Positions 35,284-43,836 of a stretch of DNA of 64,000 nucleotides are shown piece by piece. Origin of the DNA: Rossellomorea aquimaris (GTDB taxonomy: Bacteria > Bacillota > Bacilli > Bacillales > Bacillaceae_B); contig NZ_CP141595.1 of the NCBI RefSeq assembly GCF_035590735.1, forward strand, positions 3,257,001 through 3,321,000, written 5' to 3'. The notes under the pieces were generated by a model. It made no database searches. It was not told the DNA's origin and saw only the letters and a program-made list of their open reading frames with translations. A program made the translations under genes and the position numbers. Each line of letters begins with the position of its first letter. The stretch's first letter is position 1.

Positions 35284-36312
35284 TCACTCATTAATCTCCC
35301 AAACAATCACATCAAATAATTCCTTTTCCGTATACAGTAAGAATGCCCATTCACCACGTTCAGGAATGGTAACAGCCGATGGAGCATGAACGTCAGCACC
35401 ATTGTTCTCTCCGGCTAGAGGAATGGTCCAGCCTTCTCCATTATTCATTACGGGATGGACAGTTCTCGTCTCTCGGTGGTAACCTACCACTGTTAGTTCT
35501 GTAGCTTGGGTATTCCACAAATGCCACATCCATTTTTGTGATGTCAGACTTGGCATATCAGCACCAATGATGCCTGATTGATGTTCATTTCCGATTATAT
35601 TCCGTCCAAATGAGGTTGCTTTTCGATTCCAATTGATTTTGTCAAAATCACTTTCCTGAACGAAGTCAGGGAGATCTTCGGGTGAAATGACAGAGTTTGC
35701 TTCTTCCTTTTCAGCCACACTCACGACAACCTCACCGTAAGCCTTGCCGTCAAGGTAGACTTTATACCTCCATAATCCGCTGTAAGGAACCTGGAAGCTT
35801 GTGGCGAAGCGCTGTAAACTGGAGTATCCAGGTGATGGTTCCGTTATTTTTTGAGGAGACAGCACTTCGATACGCTGACCCGTTTCCTTGTGGATCGCCG
35901 AAATGGAGAGTTCTTTCCCTTTAAATGTGTCAAAAGGTTCTTTGAAATTAAAAATATAACCATATGGCTTACCCGCGAGCAGCTCGGGATCAGGTAAGAT
36001 GCTGAATACGACTTTCTGATTCTCCTTATAATCGTGCTGTATTTTCCACATATTATGAATGTTTGGGCTGCCATTGATCGCTTCATCATTTTCCTTGATC
36101 AATAACTCAGTTGAAACGAAGAAGCCTAATAAACAAATGGCAAAAGTGGTCATGAGGAAAATAACGAATTTATTAGGACTTTTTGTCTTGACCATACTAT
36201 TTGTATGAACTGAATTTCTAATCTTATTTTTTTGAAATTCCGTAAAGTGAAGACCTTTGTGAGTCGTCGAATCCATCGCTTTCTTTAACTCTTTAAGCTT
36301 GCTCTCCATCAT
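35284..36312 (-). CDS. Membrane anti-sigma-like protein (DUF4871-type)
   Basis: 342 residues: cytoplasmic N-terminus (about 1-46, with MVKTKSPNK just before the membrane), one membrane helix (about 47-67, FVIFLMTTFAICLLGFFVS) and a large extracytoplasmic domain ending in a beta-rich DUF4871-like region (GIIGADMPSLTSQKWMWHLWNT). The gene overlaps the 3' end of the ECF sigma gene by 20 bases. Order and topology are those of an anti-sigma factor that releases its sigma after an envelope signal; anti-sigma function is inferred. Two adjacent ATGs are possible starts. Confidence 0.75.
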   Translation of the reverse strand: MMESKLKELKKAMDSTTHKGLHFTEFQKNKIRNSVHTNSMVKTKSPNKFVIFLMTTFAICLLGFFVSTELLIKENDEAINGSPNIHNMWKIQHDYKENQKVVFSILPDPELLAGKPYGYIFNFKEPFDTFKGKELSISAIHKETGQRIEVLSPQKITEPSPGYSSLQRFATSFQVPYSGLWRYKVYLDGKAYGEVVVSVAEKEEANSVISPEDLPDFVQESDFDKINWNRKATSFGRNIIGNEHQSGIIGADMPSLTSQKWMWHLWNTQATELTVVGYHRETRTVHPVMNNGEGWTIPLAGENNGADVHAPSAVTIPERGEWAFLLYTEKELFDVIVWEINE

Positions 36313-36847
36313 ACCCCCACCTTTCCATCATATTTTTCAGCTTTGCCCTGCCTCTGTTCAATCTCGTTTTGATCGTATTCTGGTTCAGACCTAACATACC
36401 TTTAATCTCTTCAATGGAGCATTCCTCATAATAATAAAGCGTGATCACTTCCCGATACTTTACAGGCAACGACAATATACACTTGGAAAGAAACTCTTCC
36501 TCACTTCGCTTCAGTAAACTCATTTCTGGCAACGGGTCCTTTGATGTGAAAAGAGAAAAAAGACTTGAATTCATCACCACTCTCTTAAACGCTGAACTCT
36601 TCAGTACATCCTTCGATTGATTAATGACCAGCCGATAAATCCACGATTTGAAAAATTTAATCTCATCTATTTTCTCATAATGGTTGAAGCATGTGATAAA
36701 TGCATCTTGAACAATGTCTTCGGCCTGGTTCCAATCTTTCACATAGTTATAGGCTAACTTGGTGAGCCGTTCGCCGTACTCATCCATTATCATTTCAAGC
36801 CAGGCATCCCGACCTTCAAAATTCTCTTCATCCTTAACTTTTCTCAC
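36293..36847 (-). CDS. ECF-type RNA polymerase sigma factor
   Basis: 184 residues: sigma region 2 (YVKDWNQAEDIVQDAFITCFNHY ... FKSWIYRLVINQSKDVL, about 35-85) and region 4 (LPVKYREVITLYYYEECSIEEIKGMLGLNQNTIKTRLNRGRAKLKN, about 128-172). The type resembles SigV/SigM/SigW-like envelope-stress factors. Start is GTG at 36847 with GAGGTGAGG upstream. It has a textbook ECF promoter 33-58 bases upstream, so it is almost certainly autoregulated, with the overlapping downstream gene as anti-sigma. Confidence 0.93.
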   Translation of the reverse strand: MRKVKDEENFEGRDAWLEMIMDEYGERLTKLAYNYVKDWNQAEDIVQDAFITCFNHYEKIDEIKFFKSWIYRLVINQSKDVLKSSAFKRVVMNSSLFSLFTSKDPLPEMSLLKRSEEEFLSKCILSLPVKYREVITLYYYEECSIEEIKGMLGLNQNTIKTRLNRGRAKLKNMMERWGYDGEQA

Positions 36848-36879
36848 ACAATCCTCACCTCATTACCTTTTAATGCTAA

Positions 36880-36905
36880 GACGAATCAATCAAAGGTTGG
36901 TTTCA
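36880..36905 (-). promoter_or_regulatory. Autoregulatory ECF sigma promoter
   Basis: Minus strand: -35 TGAAAC (36900-36905) followed by CAACCT, 16-base spacer, -10 CGTC (36880-36883) followed by TTA. This is the TGAAAC-N16-CGTC pattern of SigM/SigV/SigW-type promoters, about 33 bases before the sigma gene start. Confidence 0.88.
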
Positions 36906-37029
36906 TTTTTTATAAAAGAACTAACTCTAAGAGCATTCAACACACATATAGATGTATCCTTTTATTAATCCAGAAAATAACATAAACTATTAATAGATTG
37001 GAAGCTTTTGAGACAGGAGGAGAAGGTAC

Positions 37030-37833
37030 TTGGCTATTTACCATAAAGTAATAGGAGAAGGTTTTCCCGTTGTAATGGTGCATGGGTGGACGCTTGACCA
37101 TCAGGCGATGATGCATGCAATGGAACCGAATTTCGAGAACAGAAGCGGTTGGAAAAGGATATACATAGATCTGCCGGGAATGGGGCTTTCCGAGCCCCAA
37201 TCGTCCATTAAGAACTCGGACGATATGTTAGAAGCTGTGGTTGAGCTATTGGACGAGCTGATTCCTGATCAACCATTCATCGTGTGCGGATATTCATATG
37301 GGGGATATATGGCTAGGGGAATCGTTCAGGTCCGACATGACAGAGTTCATGGCTTAATGCTTCTGGCACCAATGGTCATAGCTGAAACCGACAAAAGAGT
37401 ACTTCCTCAGAAGACCGTTTTCAAAAGAGACCGCAATTTGCTATCAGGACTTTCTTCAGAAGAAGCGGATGCATTTGCCTCCATGGGGGTCGTTCTAGGT
37501 AAGGCTGAATGGGAAAGGTTCCGGGATGATATACTGATTCCTTCGGGCCAAACGAATGATGAATTCGTAAACAGGATCCGTGAAGATGGGTATGGCTTCA
37601 CCTTCGGACTCTCACAGAAACTTGGCTATCCCACGTTAATTGTAACTGGTCTGCAAGACCATGTAGTAGGCTATCAGGATGCCTGGCGGCTAATAGAGTA
37701 TTATCCAAGGGCAACGTTTGCTGTCGTTGATATGGCTGGTCATAATGTCCAGATCGAGCAAGTCGATGTATTTAACACCTTGGTTCAAAGCTGGTTGGAC
37801 AAACTTGAAACAGAGATTTTGCCGCCGATGTAA
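37030..37833 (+). CDS. Alpha/beta hydrolase
   Basis: 267-residue alpha/beta hydrolase: oxyanion motif VVMVHGWTLDH, nucleophile elbow VCGYSYGGYMA (Ser near 96), Asp in VTGLQDHVVGY and His in DMAGHNVQIEQ. Complete triad; substrate unknown. Start is TTG at 37030 with AGGAGAAGG upstream. Not closely related to the two paralogous hydrolases at 24976 and 56041 (different elbow and C-terminus). Divergent from the ECF sigma gene. Confidence 0.83.
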   Translation: MAIYHKVIGEGFPVVMVHGWTLDHQAMMHAMEPNFENRSGWKRIYIDLPGMGLSEPQSSIKNSDDMLEAVVELLDELIPDQPFIVCGYSYGGYMARGIVQVRHDRVHGLMLLAPMVIAETDKRVLPQKTVFKRDRNLLSGLSSEEADAFASMGVVLGKAEWERFRDDILIPSGQTNDEFVNRIREDGYGFTFGLSQKLGYPTLIVTGLQDHVVGYQDAWRLIEYYPRATFAVVDMAGHNVQIEQVDVFNTLVQSWLDKLETEILPPM

Positions 37834-37838
37834 GACAA

Positions 37839-37883
37839 GAGGGACGGACCTATGCTTACCTAAAAGCTGAAGGTCCGTCCCTC
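37839..37883 (+). terminator. Long hairpin after the hydrolase gene
   Basis: GAGGGACGGACCT / AGGTCCGTCCCTC 13-base perfect stem with a 19-base loop, starting 6 bases after the stop; only a weak T-run follows. Confidence 0.65.
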
Positions 37884-37973
37884 AGATTATTACCACCCCC
37901 AGCGGCATTCCAATTATTTCAAAATCACTCATCTTCAGCAACATCCACATCTAATAAACTGGCCAAATAGCTA

Positions 37974-38014
37974 AAAAAATAAGGTACTTAGATCACACTC
38001 TAAGCACCTTATTT
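37974..38014 (-). terminator. Terminator of the SRPBCC gene
   Basis: AAATAAGGTACTTAGA / TCTAAGCACCTTATTT stem with one mismatch and a T-run on the minus strand, about 35 bases after the stop. Confidence 0.82.
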
Positions 38015-38048
38015 CAACATTTGATATTATTTTTCACTTACTCTAGTC

Positions 38049-38471
38049 TCACTTAACCAGCGCCGCTCTAAGATTGACACCATACTCCATGTATCCCTTC
38101 AAGCAAGTCAGCATGTATACCCAACCCTCTTTATTGTCTAATAATTGGCTGATAAGGTTTTCGTTGTTCTCATCGAATCCTTCTTCTTTGACTTCTACAA
38201 TTGTGCTGCCTTTTTCTTCTTGTACAAATGTTATGGTTACTTTATGGTTTCCTGCCCACTCGAAGACAATCTTCTTATGTGCTTGAATTTCTTTTATGTC
38301 TATATTACCTTGTGCGCCATATTCTTCATATCTTAACGTAACAGTCTTTCCTTCCTCCCACCTTTCAGAACTTGAAGAAAACCAGAAGTTACCTATTTTT
38401 TCTGGATCAACAAATGCCTCAAAAATTTCATGTACCGGCTTTTGAATTCTCATTTTAGAGAGATTTTCCAT
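38049..38471 (-). CDS. SRPBCC / AHSA1-like domain protein
   Basis: 140-residue single-domain protein of the START/SRPBCC fold: N-terminal PVHEIFEAFVDPEKIGNFWFSSSSERWEEGKTV is typical of the AHSA1-like group, with KIVFEWAGNHKVTITFVQEEKGSTIVEVKEEGF following. Binds hydrophobic ligands in other members; function here unknown. The ribosome site is weak. It lies 99 bases after the response-regulator gene and may be separate. Confidence 0.8.
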   Translation of the reverse strand: MENLSKMRIQKPVHEIFEAFVDPEKIGNFWFSSSSERWEEGKTVTLRYEEYGAQGNIDIKEIQAHKKIVFEWAGNHKVTITFVQEEKGSTIVEVKEEGFDENNENLISQLLDNKEGWVYMLTCLKGYMEYGVNLRAALVK

Positions 38472-38569
38472 ACATCTTCAACTCACTTTCATGTATTTTT
38501 GCGTTATTTCATTTATATACTGTCTACTATTTATTGTCCATTTATTAGACCATTCCGTTTTCAATAATC

Positions 38570-39256
38570 TTACTTCTTGAAGCGGTACCCTACGCCCCAA
38601 ATCGTTTCAATAAATTCAGGGGTTGAAGGATCCTGCTCGATTTTCTCTCTGATCTTCCGGATATGAACGGTAACCGTCGTGATGTCTCCCAAAGAATCAT
38701 ATCCCCAAAGCCGTTCGAATAGGTGTTCTTTACTGAAAACCCTGTTAGGATGGGTCGCCAGGAATACCAATAAGTCGAATTCCTTGGCAGTAAATGCTAT
38801 TTCAGCTTGGTCAACGAATACTCTGCGTGAATCCAAATCGACCATAAGATTCTTAATCACAATCTCCTTTTTCTTTTCTTCTCGGTTGATTAATCGGTTA
38901 TACCTGGCAATATGAGCTTTTACCCTTGCAACGAGTTCACTGGGAGTGAAAGGCTTTACGATATAATCATCTGCTCCCCGATCAAATCCCCTGATTTTGT
39001 CAATGTCTTCTTTTCTTGCGGTAACCATAAGAATCGGAATATCCAGATACCCTCTCAGTTTCTTACATAACTGAAACCCATCGATTCCCGGCAGCATTAA
39101 ATCTAACAAAATTAGACTGTAGGAATTCGTGCTTGCCAAGTTCAATCCTTCCTCTCCAGTTGATGCAATATCACTATCAAACCCATTCACTTCTAAATAA
39201 TCCCTCTCTAATTCAGCAATATCTGTCTCGTCTTCTATTATCAATATTTTATGCAC
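38570..39256 (-). CDS. OmpR-family response regulator
   Basis: 228 residues: receiver (IIEDETDIAELERDYL, Asp in LILLDLMLPGIDGF near 52, Lys in YIVKPFTPSEL) and winged helix (EIAFTAKEFDLLVFLATHP ... TVHIRKIREKIEQ ... IWGVGYRFKK). Start is GTG at 39256 with AAAGGTGAAAT upstream, one base after the end of the kinase gene, so translation is coupled. Resembles YclJ-type regulators; target unknown. The kinase gene comes first in the operon, the reverse of the usual order. Confidence 0.9.
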   Translation of the reverse strand: MHKILIIEDETDIAELERDYLEVNGFDSDIASTGEEGLNLASTNSYSLILLDLMLPGIDGFQLCKKLRGYLDIPILMVTARKEDIDKIRGFDRGADDYIVKPFTPSELVARVKAHIARYNRLINREEKKKEIVIKNLMVDLDSRRVFVDQAEIAFTAKEFDLLVFLATHPNRVFSKEHLFERLWGYDSLGDITTVTVHIRKIREKIEQDPSTPEFIETIWGVGYRFKK

Positions 39257-39257
39257 T

Positions 39258-40343
39258 TCATTTCACCTTTTTCAATGTAAAATAAATACTCGTCCCCACT
39301 CCAGGCTCACTAACTGCCCAGATTTCCCCGCCGTGTTTTTCTATTATTTTTTTGGCTATCGACAGGCCAAGCCCGGTACCTCCCGTGGCTGAATTTCTCG
39401 ATGTATCTGTCCTATAGAAGCTGTCAAAGATATAAGGTAAATCGCCTTTCGCGATTCCGCTTCCATTGTCTTTGATTTCCACCTGGACTTCATACTGATC
39501 CTCACTCAGAATGACTTGAATTTCCTTAACTGTTTTATCCATATATTTCAAACTGTTTTGTGTAATATTCATGACGACCCTATTTAATTTTTCCCTGTCT
39601 GCCTCAACGATATAAGAACCATGCTGATCATGATATAGCACCGCTTTACCATGCTCTTTTTCAAGCTTTAAAGAAAGTTCTTCAATGTAATCATCAAAGT
39701 AGTCGTTCAGTTTTACCTTCTCATACGTAAACGGCAATTGTTCCAGGTCAAGCTTCGAATATAAAAATAGTTCATCGATGAGGCCGTCCATATCATTAGC
39801 GCTTTTCTCAATTTTAGACATATAGCGATTCAGTTTCTCAGGAGTGCTTGCAACTCCATCTTGTATACCGTTCACATATCCTTTAATGGATGTTAATGGC
39901 GTTTTTAAATCATGTGAAATACTGGCAATGAGCTCCTGACGATTCAGTTCGTACTGTTTTTGAATTGCTGCAGCTTCCTTCAGTTTAAGCCGCATTTCTT
40001 CAAATGTATTGGACAATCGGCCTAACTCATCCCTCTTATCAGAAACACAACTATAATCGAGATTGCCTTCACTTATTCTTTTGGCTGCTAATGATAATCT
40101 TCTTATAGGCTCTATAATACTCCTGGAAATATAATAGGTCAGTAAGCCGTTAGTGATTACTAATATCACTACTATAGCACCAAAACGAAGGGTAAGAAAA
40201 AATTGCAAATCCTCCCCTTCCGGCTTTCTATTTAACACATAAAAAAACAAATATCCTACAACCACTTCGACAATCAATAAGCTGACAATAGGAATGACAA
40301 TCATCCCTATATTCGATAAGATCAGTCTTTTCTTTATGGACAC
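39258..40343 (-). CDS. Sensor histidine kinase (HAMP-HisKA-HATPase)
   Basis: 361 residues with two close membrane helices (about 12-36, 50-70), almost no extracytoplasmic loop, HAMP (about 70-125), HisKA motif LIASISHDLKTPLTSIKGYVNG (His near 145), and HATPase boxes NITQNSLKYMD, DNGSGIAKGDLPYIF and GGTGLGLSIAKKI. The intramembrane-type sensor layout suggests detection of envelope or membrane stress, as in BceS/LiaS-like kinases; the ligand is unknown. Start is GTG at 40343 with GGAGTTGGTGATG upstream. Confidence 0.9.
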   Translation of the reverse strand: MSIKKRLILSNIGMIVIPIVSLLIVEVVVGYLFFYVLNRKPEGEDLQFFLTLRFGAIVVILVITNGLLTYYISRSIIEPIRRLSLAAKRISEGNLDYSCVSDKRDELGRLSNTFEEMRLKLKEAAAIQKQYELNRQELIASISHDLKTPLTSIKGYVNGIQDGVASTPEKLNRYMSKIEKSANDMDGLIDELFLYSKLDLEQLPFTYEKVKLNDYFDDYIEELSLKLEKEHGKAVLYHDQHGSYIVEADREKLNRVVMNITQNSLKYMDKTVKEIQVILSEDQYEVQVEIKDNGSGIAKGDLPYIFDSFYRTDTSRNSATGGTGLGLSIAKKIIEKHGGEIWAVSEPGVGTSIYFTLKKVK

Positions 40344-40484
40344 ACCATCACCAACTCCGACTCGGATTCTCCTATAGAGAGCTTTGGCCGTCAGGATGAC
40401 CTGACAGCTTCTTCATTACTTTTCCATTATTCGTCCATTTTCTATATATAATACCCGGTCACATAGCTGGAGGACTCTTTCATC

Positions 40485-40682
40485 CTATTTTTTCTTTAAA
40501 CTTATTTCATCCATCACAGGAACTAAAAAGGCACATATAACTGCTGTGAAATAAGGTAGATATTTAATTCCAAACGGCTGATTGAATAATCCCATGCTTA
40601 TAATTCCTATTACACTTGATAAAGCTATTCCTAATATAAAGCCACCTATCAAGCCTAAAATTATTGCCGCAAATGTTCTCAT
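40485..40682 (-). CDS. Small membrane protein (DUF5957-like)
   Basis: 65 residues, two hydrophobic segments (TFAAIILGLIGGFILGIALSSVIGIIS and YLPYFTAVICAFLVPVM) and a basic tail. I set the ATG at 40682, overlapping the upstream gene's stop (ATGA), with AGAGGAGCTAACGAA before it. Family resemblance is tentative; function unknown. Confidence 0.6.
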   Translation of the reverse strand: MRTFAAIILGLIGGFILGIALSSVIGIISMGLFNQPFGIKYLPYFTAVICAFLVPVMDEISLKKK

Positions 40683-41083
40683 TTCGTTAGCTCCTCTCTC
40701 TTCTTCTTGCTTATCAGGTTCCAGGCATTTGTAACGATAACAATTGACTGCCCTGCTATAACAACAGAGATTACTGGATGCAGAGCTCCAGCCCAAGGCA
40801 GGGTCCTTGTAATATTAGCCGTGAAGTACATGAGAAAAATGGTTAACATCACTCCCATTACTTGAATCAAGCTTCTACGAGGCAATCTCCCGATGAATGC
40901 AAAAATCAGCATCAGAAGCGGTATAGTAAAACCGAATAGATGAACAAACTCTATATGTTTAGCCCAGTTTGTCGGGTTTACAAACGTTGCAGCACCTGCG
41001 ATATAAACTTGGGCCAAGACAGATGCAGCAAAAAATACTGATAGTATAAAGAATCCTACTCTTCCCGTCCTATGTTCTTTCAC
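40679..41083 (-). CDS. Four-helix membrane protein (DUF6220-like)
   Basis: 134 residues with four membrane helices: VGFFILSVFFAASVLAQVYIAG, FVHLFGFTIPLLMLIFAFIG, LIQVMGVMLTIFLMYFTANI and HPVISVVIAGQSIVIVTNAW, and a conserved His in KHIEFVHLFGF. Resembles DUF6220 proteins; no known function. Start is GTG at 41083 with AGGAGGAAAATAC upstream. Overlaps the 65-residue membrane gene by 4 bases; 142 bases before the kinase gene. Confidence 0.72.
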   Translation of the reverse strand: MKEHRTGRVGFFILSVFFAASVLAQVYIAGAATFVNPTNWAKHIEFVHLFGFTIPLLMLIFAFIGRLPRRSLIQVMGVMLTIFLMYFTANITRTLPWAGALHPVISVVIAGQSIVIVTNAWNLISKKKREELTK

Positions 41084-41191
41084 GTATTTTCCTCCTATGT
41101 TTCAAACTATATTGGTATCTTACAAAGGAGTTCTAAACGAATTCTTAGCTAATCATTAAATAATTCTTAAATGTAAAAAGAGCGTCAAAAT

Positions 41192-41222
41192 AAAAAAGAC
41201 AGTTCATGATATGAACTGTCTT
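41192..41222 (-). terminator. Terminator of the glycerophosphodiesterase gene
   Basis: AAGACAGTTCAT / ATGAACTGTCTT stem with a 3-base loop and a T-run on the minus strand, about 22 bases after the stop. Confidence 0.88.
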
Positions 41223-41244
41223 AGTACGACATCATCCTGCAGGA

Positions 41245-42222
41245 TCAATCGTTTATTAAAGGAGCTATCCGGTCTATCCTATTTGTCCAAATACCACCAT
41301 TATAACTCTCTTGAACACGCTCAAGGTCTGACTTCTCATCAAACCCTTCTGACCAATCACCGTCACCGGCAACAAGAATGACCCTTGTATTGACATCTTC
41401 CATTCTGTTTATGAATTTATCGGGGAACCCCCAAAGGTAAGAAGCATATTTTTCTGGTATATGAATTTGCGTATTTTTACAAGAACCGGGTATATAACCC
41501 GTCCAACTTATTGCTTCATAAGATAGTAGACAGCTTTTCAGCGTGGCTTTTGACATGACACGCAAATCAGGCAAACTCTCCTTTAACGTTTCAATAGGTT
41601 GATCCCCGCCATATACGGATAGATCGCCTTTCCTTTCCTCGGGGTACTTAGAGAGGTACTCAGCTAATTGTTTTCCTTCAGTTGGATCGTTACTCTTAAT
41701 GTGAATTAAAAATTCCTTATTTGGAAAATGCGTTAATACTTCATTTAATGTAGGTATCTCTCCTATTCCTTTCCCTCGAAATGGATACGTCTTTCCATTG
41801 TCAGCTGTATAACCATATCCTATATCTAACTTTCTCAGCTCTTCCATCGTATGGTCCCTTGTCTTTCCAGTGCCATCTGTTCTACAATCAAGGGTCCAAT
41901 CGTGAAAAATGGCAAATTCCCCGTCTCTCGTAGGTTGGATATCAATTTCCACTATATCCGCTCCTGATTCGAAAGCTGCTTCCATTGAAGGAATGGTGTT
42001 TTCCAAGTAAGGGTGTTCAGGTTCATGGATGACTTCTGCTGTACACGTTTCGCCAGTTATACCTTCTATAGGAAAAGTTTGAGCTAAGCCCCGATGAGCC
42101 AAAAGGATCGGCTCTCCTTTTCTTTCCTCTGTAAACATAGAACCATTATTTAGATAAACAAAAACCGTTAATACAAGGCTGACCACTATCGTTACTTTAA
42201 TTCCTTTTTTCAATTTTCCCAT
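41245..42222 (-). CDS. Glycerophosphodiester phosphodiesterase, membrane-anchored
   Basis: 325 residues: N-terminal membrane anchor (about 9-24, VTIVVSLVLTVFVYLN), then a GDPD TIM barrel with LLAHRGLAQTFPIE, the catalytic Glu-x-Asp in GADIVEIDIQPTRDGEFAIFHDWTL and the second His, and a C-terminal GGIWTNRIDRI. Hydrolyses glycerophosphodiesters to glycerol 3-phosphate and an alcohol, probably outside the cell. Contains an insert after the first motif (TGETCTAEVIHEPEHPYLENT) with Cys residues. Function by family; physiological role (phosphate scavenging or teichoic-acid turnover) is inference. Confidence 0.87.
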   Translation of the reverse strand: MGKLKKGIKVTIVVSLVLTVFVYLNNGSMFTEERKGEPILLAHRGLAQTFPIEGITGETCTAEVIHEPEHPYLENTIPSMEAAFESGADIVEIDIQPTRDGEFAIFHDWTLDCRTDGTGKTRDHTMEELRKLDIGYGYTADNGKTYPFRGKGIGEIPTLNEVLTHFPNKEFLIHIKSNDPTEGKQLAEYLSKYPEERKGDLSVYGGDQPIETLKESLPDLRVMSKATLKSCLLSYEAISWTGYIPGSCKNTQIHIPEKYASYLWGFPDKFINRMEDVNTRVILVAGDGDWSEGFDEKSDLERVQESYNGGIWTNRIDRIAPLIND

Positions 42223-42325
42223 TCATTTCCCATCCCTATTAAAATAAATGATTTACCTTACATCGTGGAAGCACCGGACATTTCCCTTGCTTCAAAAGTA
42301 GCAGAACCGTCCTGCGCTTCCCGTT

Positions 42326-42847
42326 TTATTTATTTAACCCTCTTTGACTACATTTGTCTACTGTCAAAAAACGATCATACTTAATAAAGCCTATGAAGAC
42401 AAACAATGATCCGAAAACATTACATGCCACTCTGAACGAGTGTACGATTTTGAATTCTCGTACGGTCTGTTTTAGGAATTCTACAGAATGAACGTTAGCA
42501 CCTTCAATGAACATTATTTCATTTCGCGGCCACTCAAATAGAATAGAAGCTGCCCCTTCAAAAATAATTGCCAGCAGACTAAGTATTATCCACTTTCTTG
42601 CGGGTTTCACTTTCCACCCTAAGATCGCTGCTAGAACACCCGTTAATATACTTACAAATCCTAATGGAGGAAAGTAGGTATGGGGACTTGCAACCTCCAT
42701 CCATTCCATGGACGATTCCAATGTCTCCGGTACGTTGTGAAAAATATTTGGATAGACCATGAATGTATTCAGCAAGATGCTCCCTAACATAATCCACTGT
42801 ATCCATAAGTGGGATAAAACTGAATAATACCCTAATTTTTTTATCAT
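42326..42847 (-). CDS. Four-helix membrane protein (DUF1772/anthrone-oxygenase-like)
   Basis: 173 residues: helices about 13-33 (HLWIQWIMLGSILLNTFMVYPNIF), 58-80 (PPLGFVSILTGVLAAILGW), 85-105 and 140-158, with the short conserved FEWPRNEIMF. Resembles DUF1772 proteins, no clear role. It precedes the glycerophosphodiesterase gene by 103 bases; co-transcription is possible. Upstream 42848-43136 shows nothing. Confidence 0.6.
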   Translation of the reverse strand: MIKKLGYYSVLSHLWIQWIMLGSILLNTFMVYPNIFHNVPETLESSMEWMEVASPHTYFPPLGFVSILTGVLAAILGWKVKPARKWIILSLLAIIFEGAASILFEWPRNEIMFIEGANVHSVEFLKQTVREFKIVHSFRVACNVFGSLFVFIGFIKYDRFLTVDKCSQRGLNK

Positions 42848-43136
42848 AAGCTAAACTCCTTTTCATTTTTATTAGATTAGTGGTCGGGGGGAAACTTTGG
42901 TTATTAGGACTATGATTTCATTTTTTCTAAGAATCTCATATTTACTGCTAATACATAGTGATTAACTCTCTCCCCATTCGCTGCTATGTCCTCATTTTAA
43001 TGAGAACTTCTAAATCAATTCTTATGGATTTCTTAAATAATTCTTAAATAGGTGTCGTAGTATCTGAGAGAAGAAAATAGAGCGCGATTATTTTCCTATG
43101 AATAAGAAGCGACGGGACTCTCCAGTGTATTCCTTT

Positions 43137-43672
43137 TAATAAAACGCTCTTTTCGTAAAGATTGTTGTTTTTAACAGAAGTTCTGCAAGGCTCTGTCAAT
43201 TAGTGTGTGCTGGATGGTGAGGGGAGCTGCTCCGCTTTCCGCGGACGTTCGGCCGAGCCTCCTCAGCTTAGCCGAACGGGGTCTCGGCACGCCCGTACTT
43301 CCGCAGGAGTCTGCGCAGTTCCCCTCACCATCTTTAACAGTATTTTCATGACAGAGCTTCAAGGTGTGCAAGAAACTAGAAAAAATAATCCTTCTTCCTT
43401 AAAAGGAAAATCAATCTCTACTTAACTTAAATGAGATTGTTTGCTAAAATTCTTGTTTAAATTGTTTTCCGTAAAGGATTCATGCTTAGAAAGTTGATTG
43501 GAGCGGAAGGATGATCGACTCCTGCGGGAATAGCTGGACAGGTGAGACCCCGGAGGCGCAGCCGAGGAGGCTCACCGCCAGCCCCGCGGAAAGCGAGCAT
43601 CCTGGAGCGGAAATCAACTATTACTTTCTCCTCTACAATAGCAACAAACTTTACGAAAAGAGCCTAATAAAA
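43137..43672. mobile_element. MITE-like element with inverted ends and 8-base target duplication
   Basis: The element 43145-43664 is flanked by the direct repeat TAATAAAA (43137-43144 and 43665-43672). Its ends are inverted: left CGCTCTTTTCGTAAAGATTG, right (reverse complement) GGCTCTTTTCGTAAAGTTTG. It encodes no protein. Inside are two palindromic GC-rich modules: one with arms GATGGTGAGGGGA / TCCCCTCACCATC (about 43213-43332) and one bounded by GTTGATT / AATCAAC (43493-43618) that matches the module at 5483-5608. Small open frames inside it are artefacts of the palindromes. About 990 bases of gene-free DNA surround it. Confidence 0.8.
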
Positions 43673-43792
43673 AAAGAAGTGCTGTAACCGTCCCGCTTCT
43701 TTCTAATCTCATATATCAATGCTTCACTTTCCTTTTAAAGGCTTCACCTTTAAAAGCCACTGCATATCGCATCATATTTTATTGCCAAATAG

Positions 43793-43820
43793 AAAAAGAC
43801 ACTCGCAAAGGAGTGCCTTT
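43793..43820 (-). terminator. Terminator of the AraC-type gene
   Basis: AAAGACACTC / GAGTGCCTTT stem with a short loop and a T-run on the minus strand, 17 bases after the stop. Confidence 0.75.
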
Positions 43821-43836
43821 AAGTATAAATATAGAT

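Noticed and set aside
43171..43425. ORFs on both strands within the 43.1 kb element
   Set aside because: Arise from the palindromic GC-rich module; no start signals and no homology expected.
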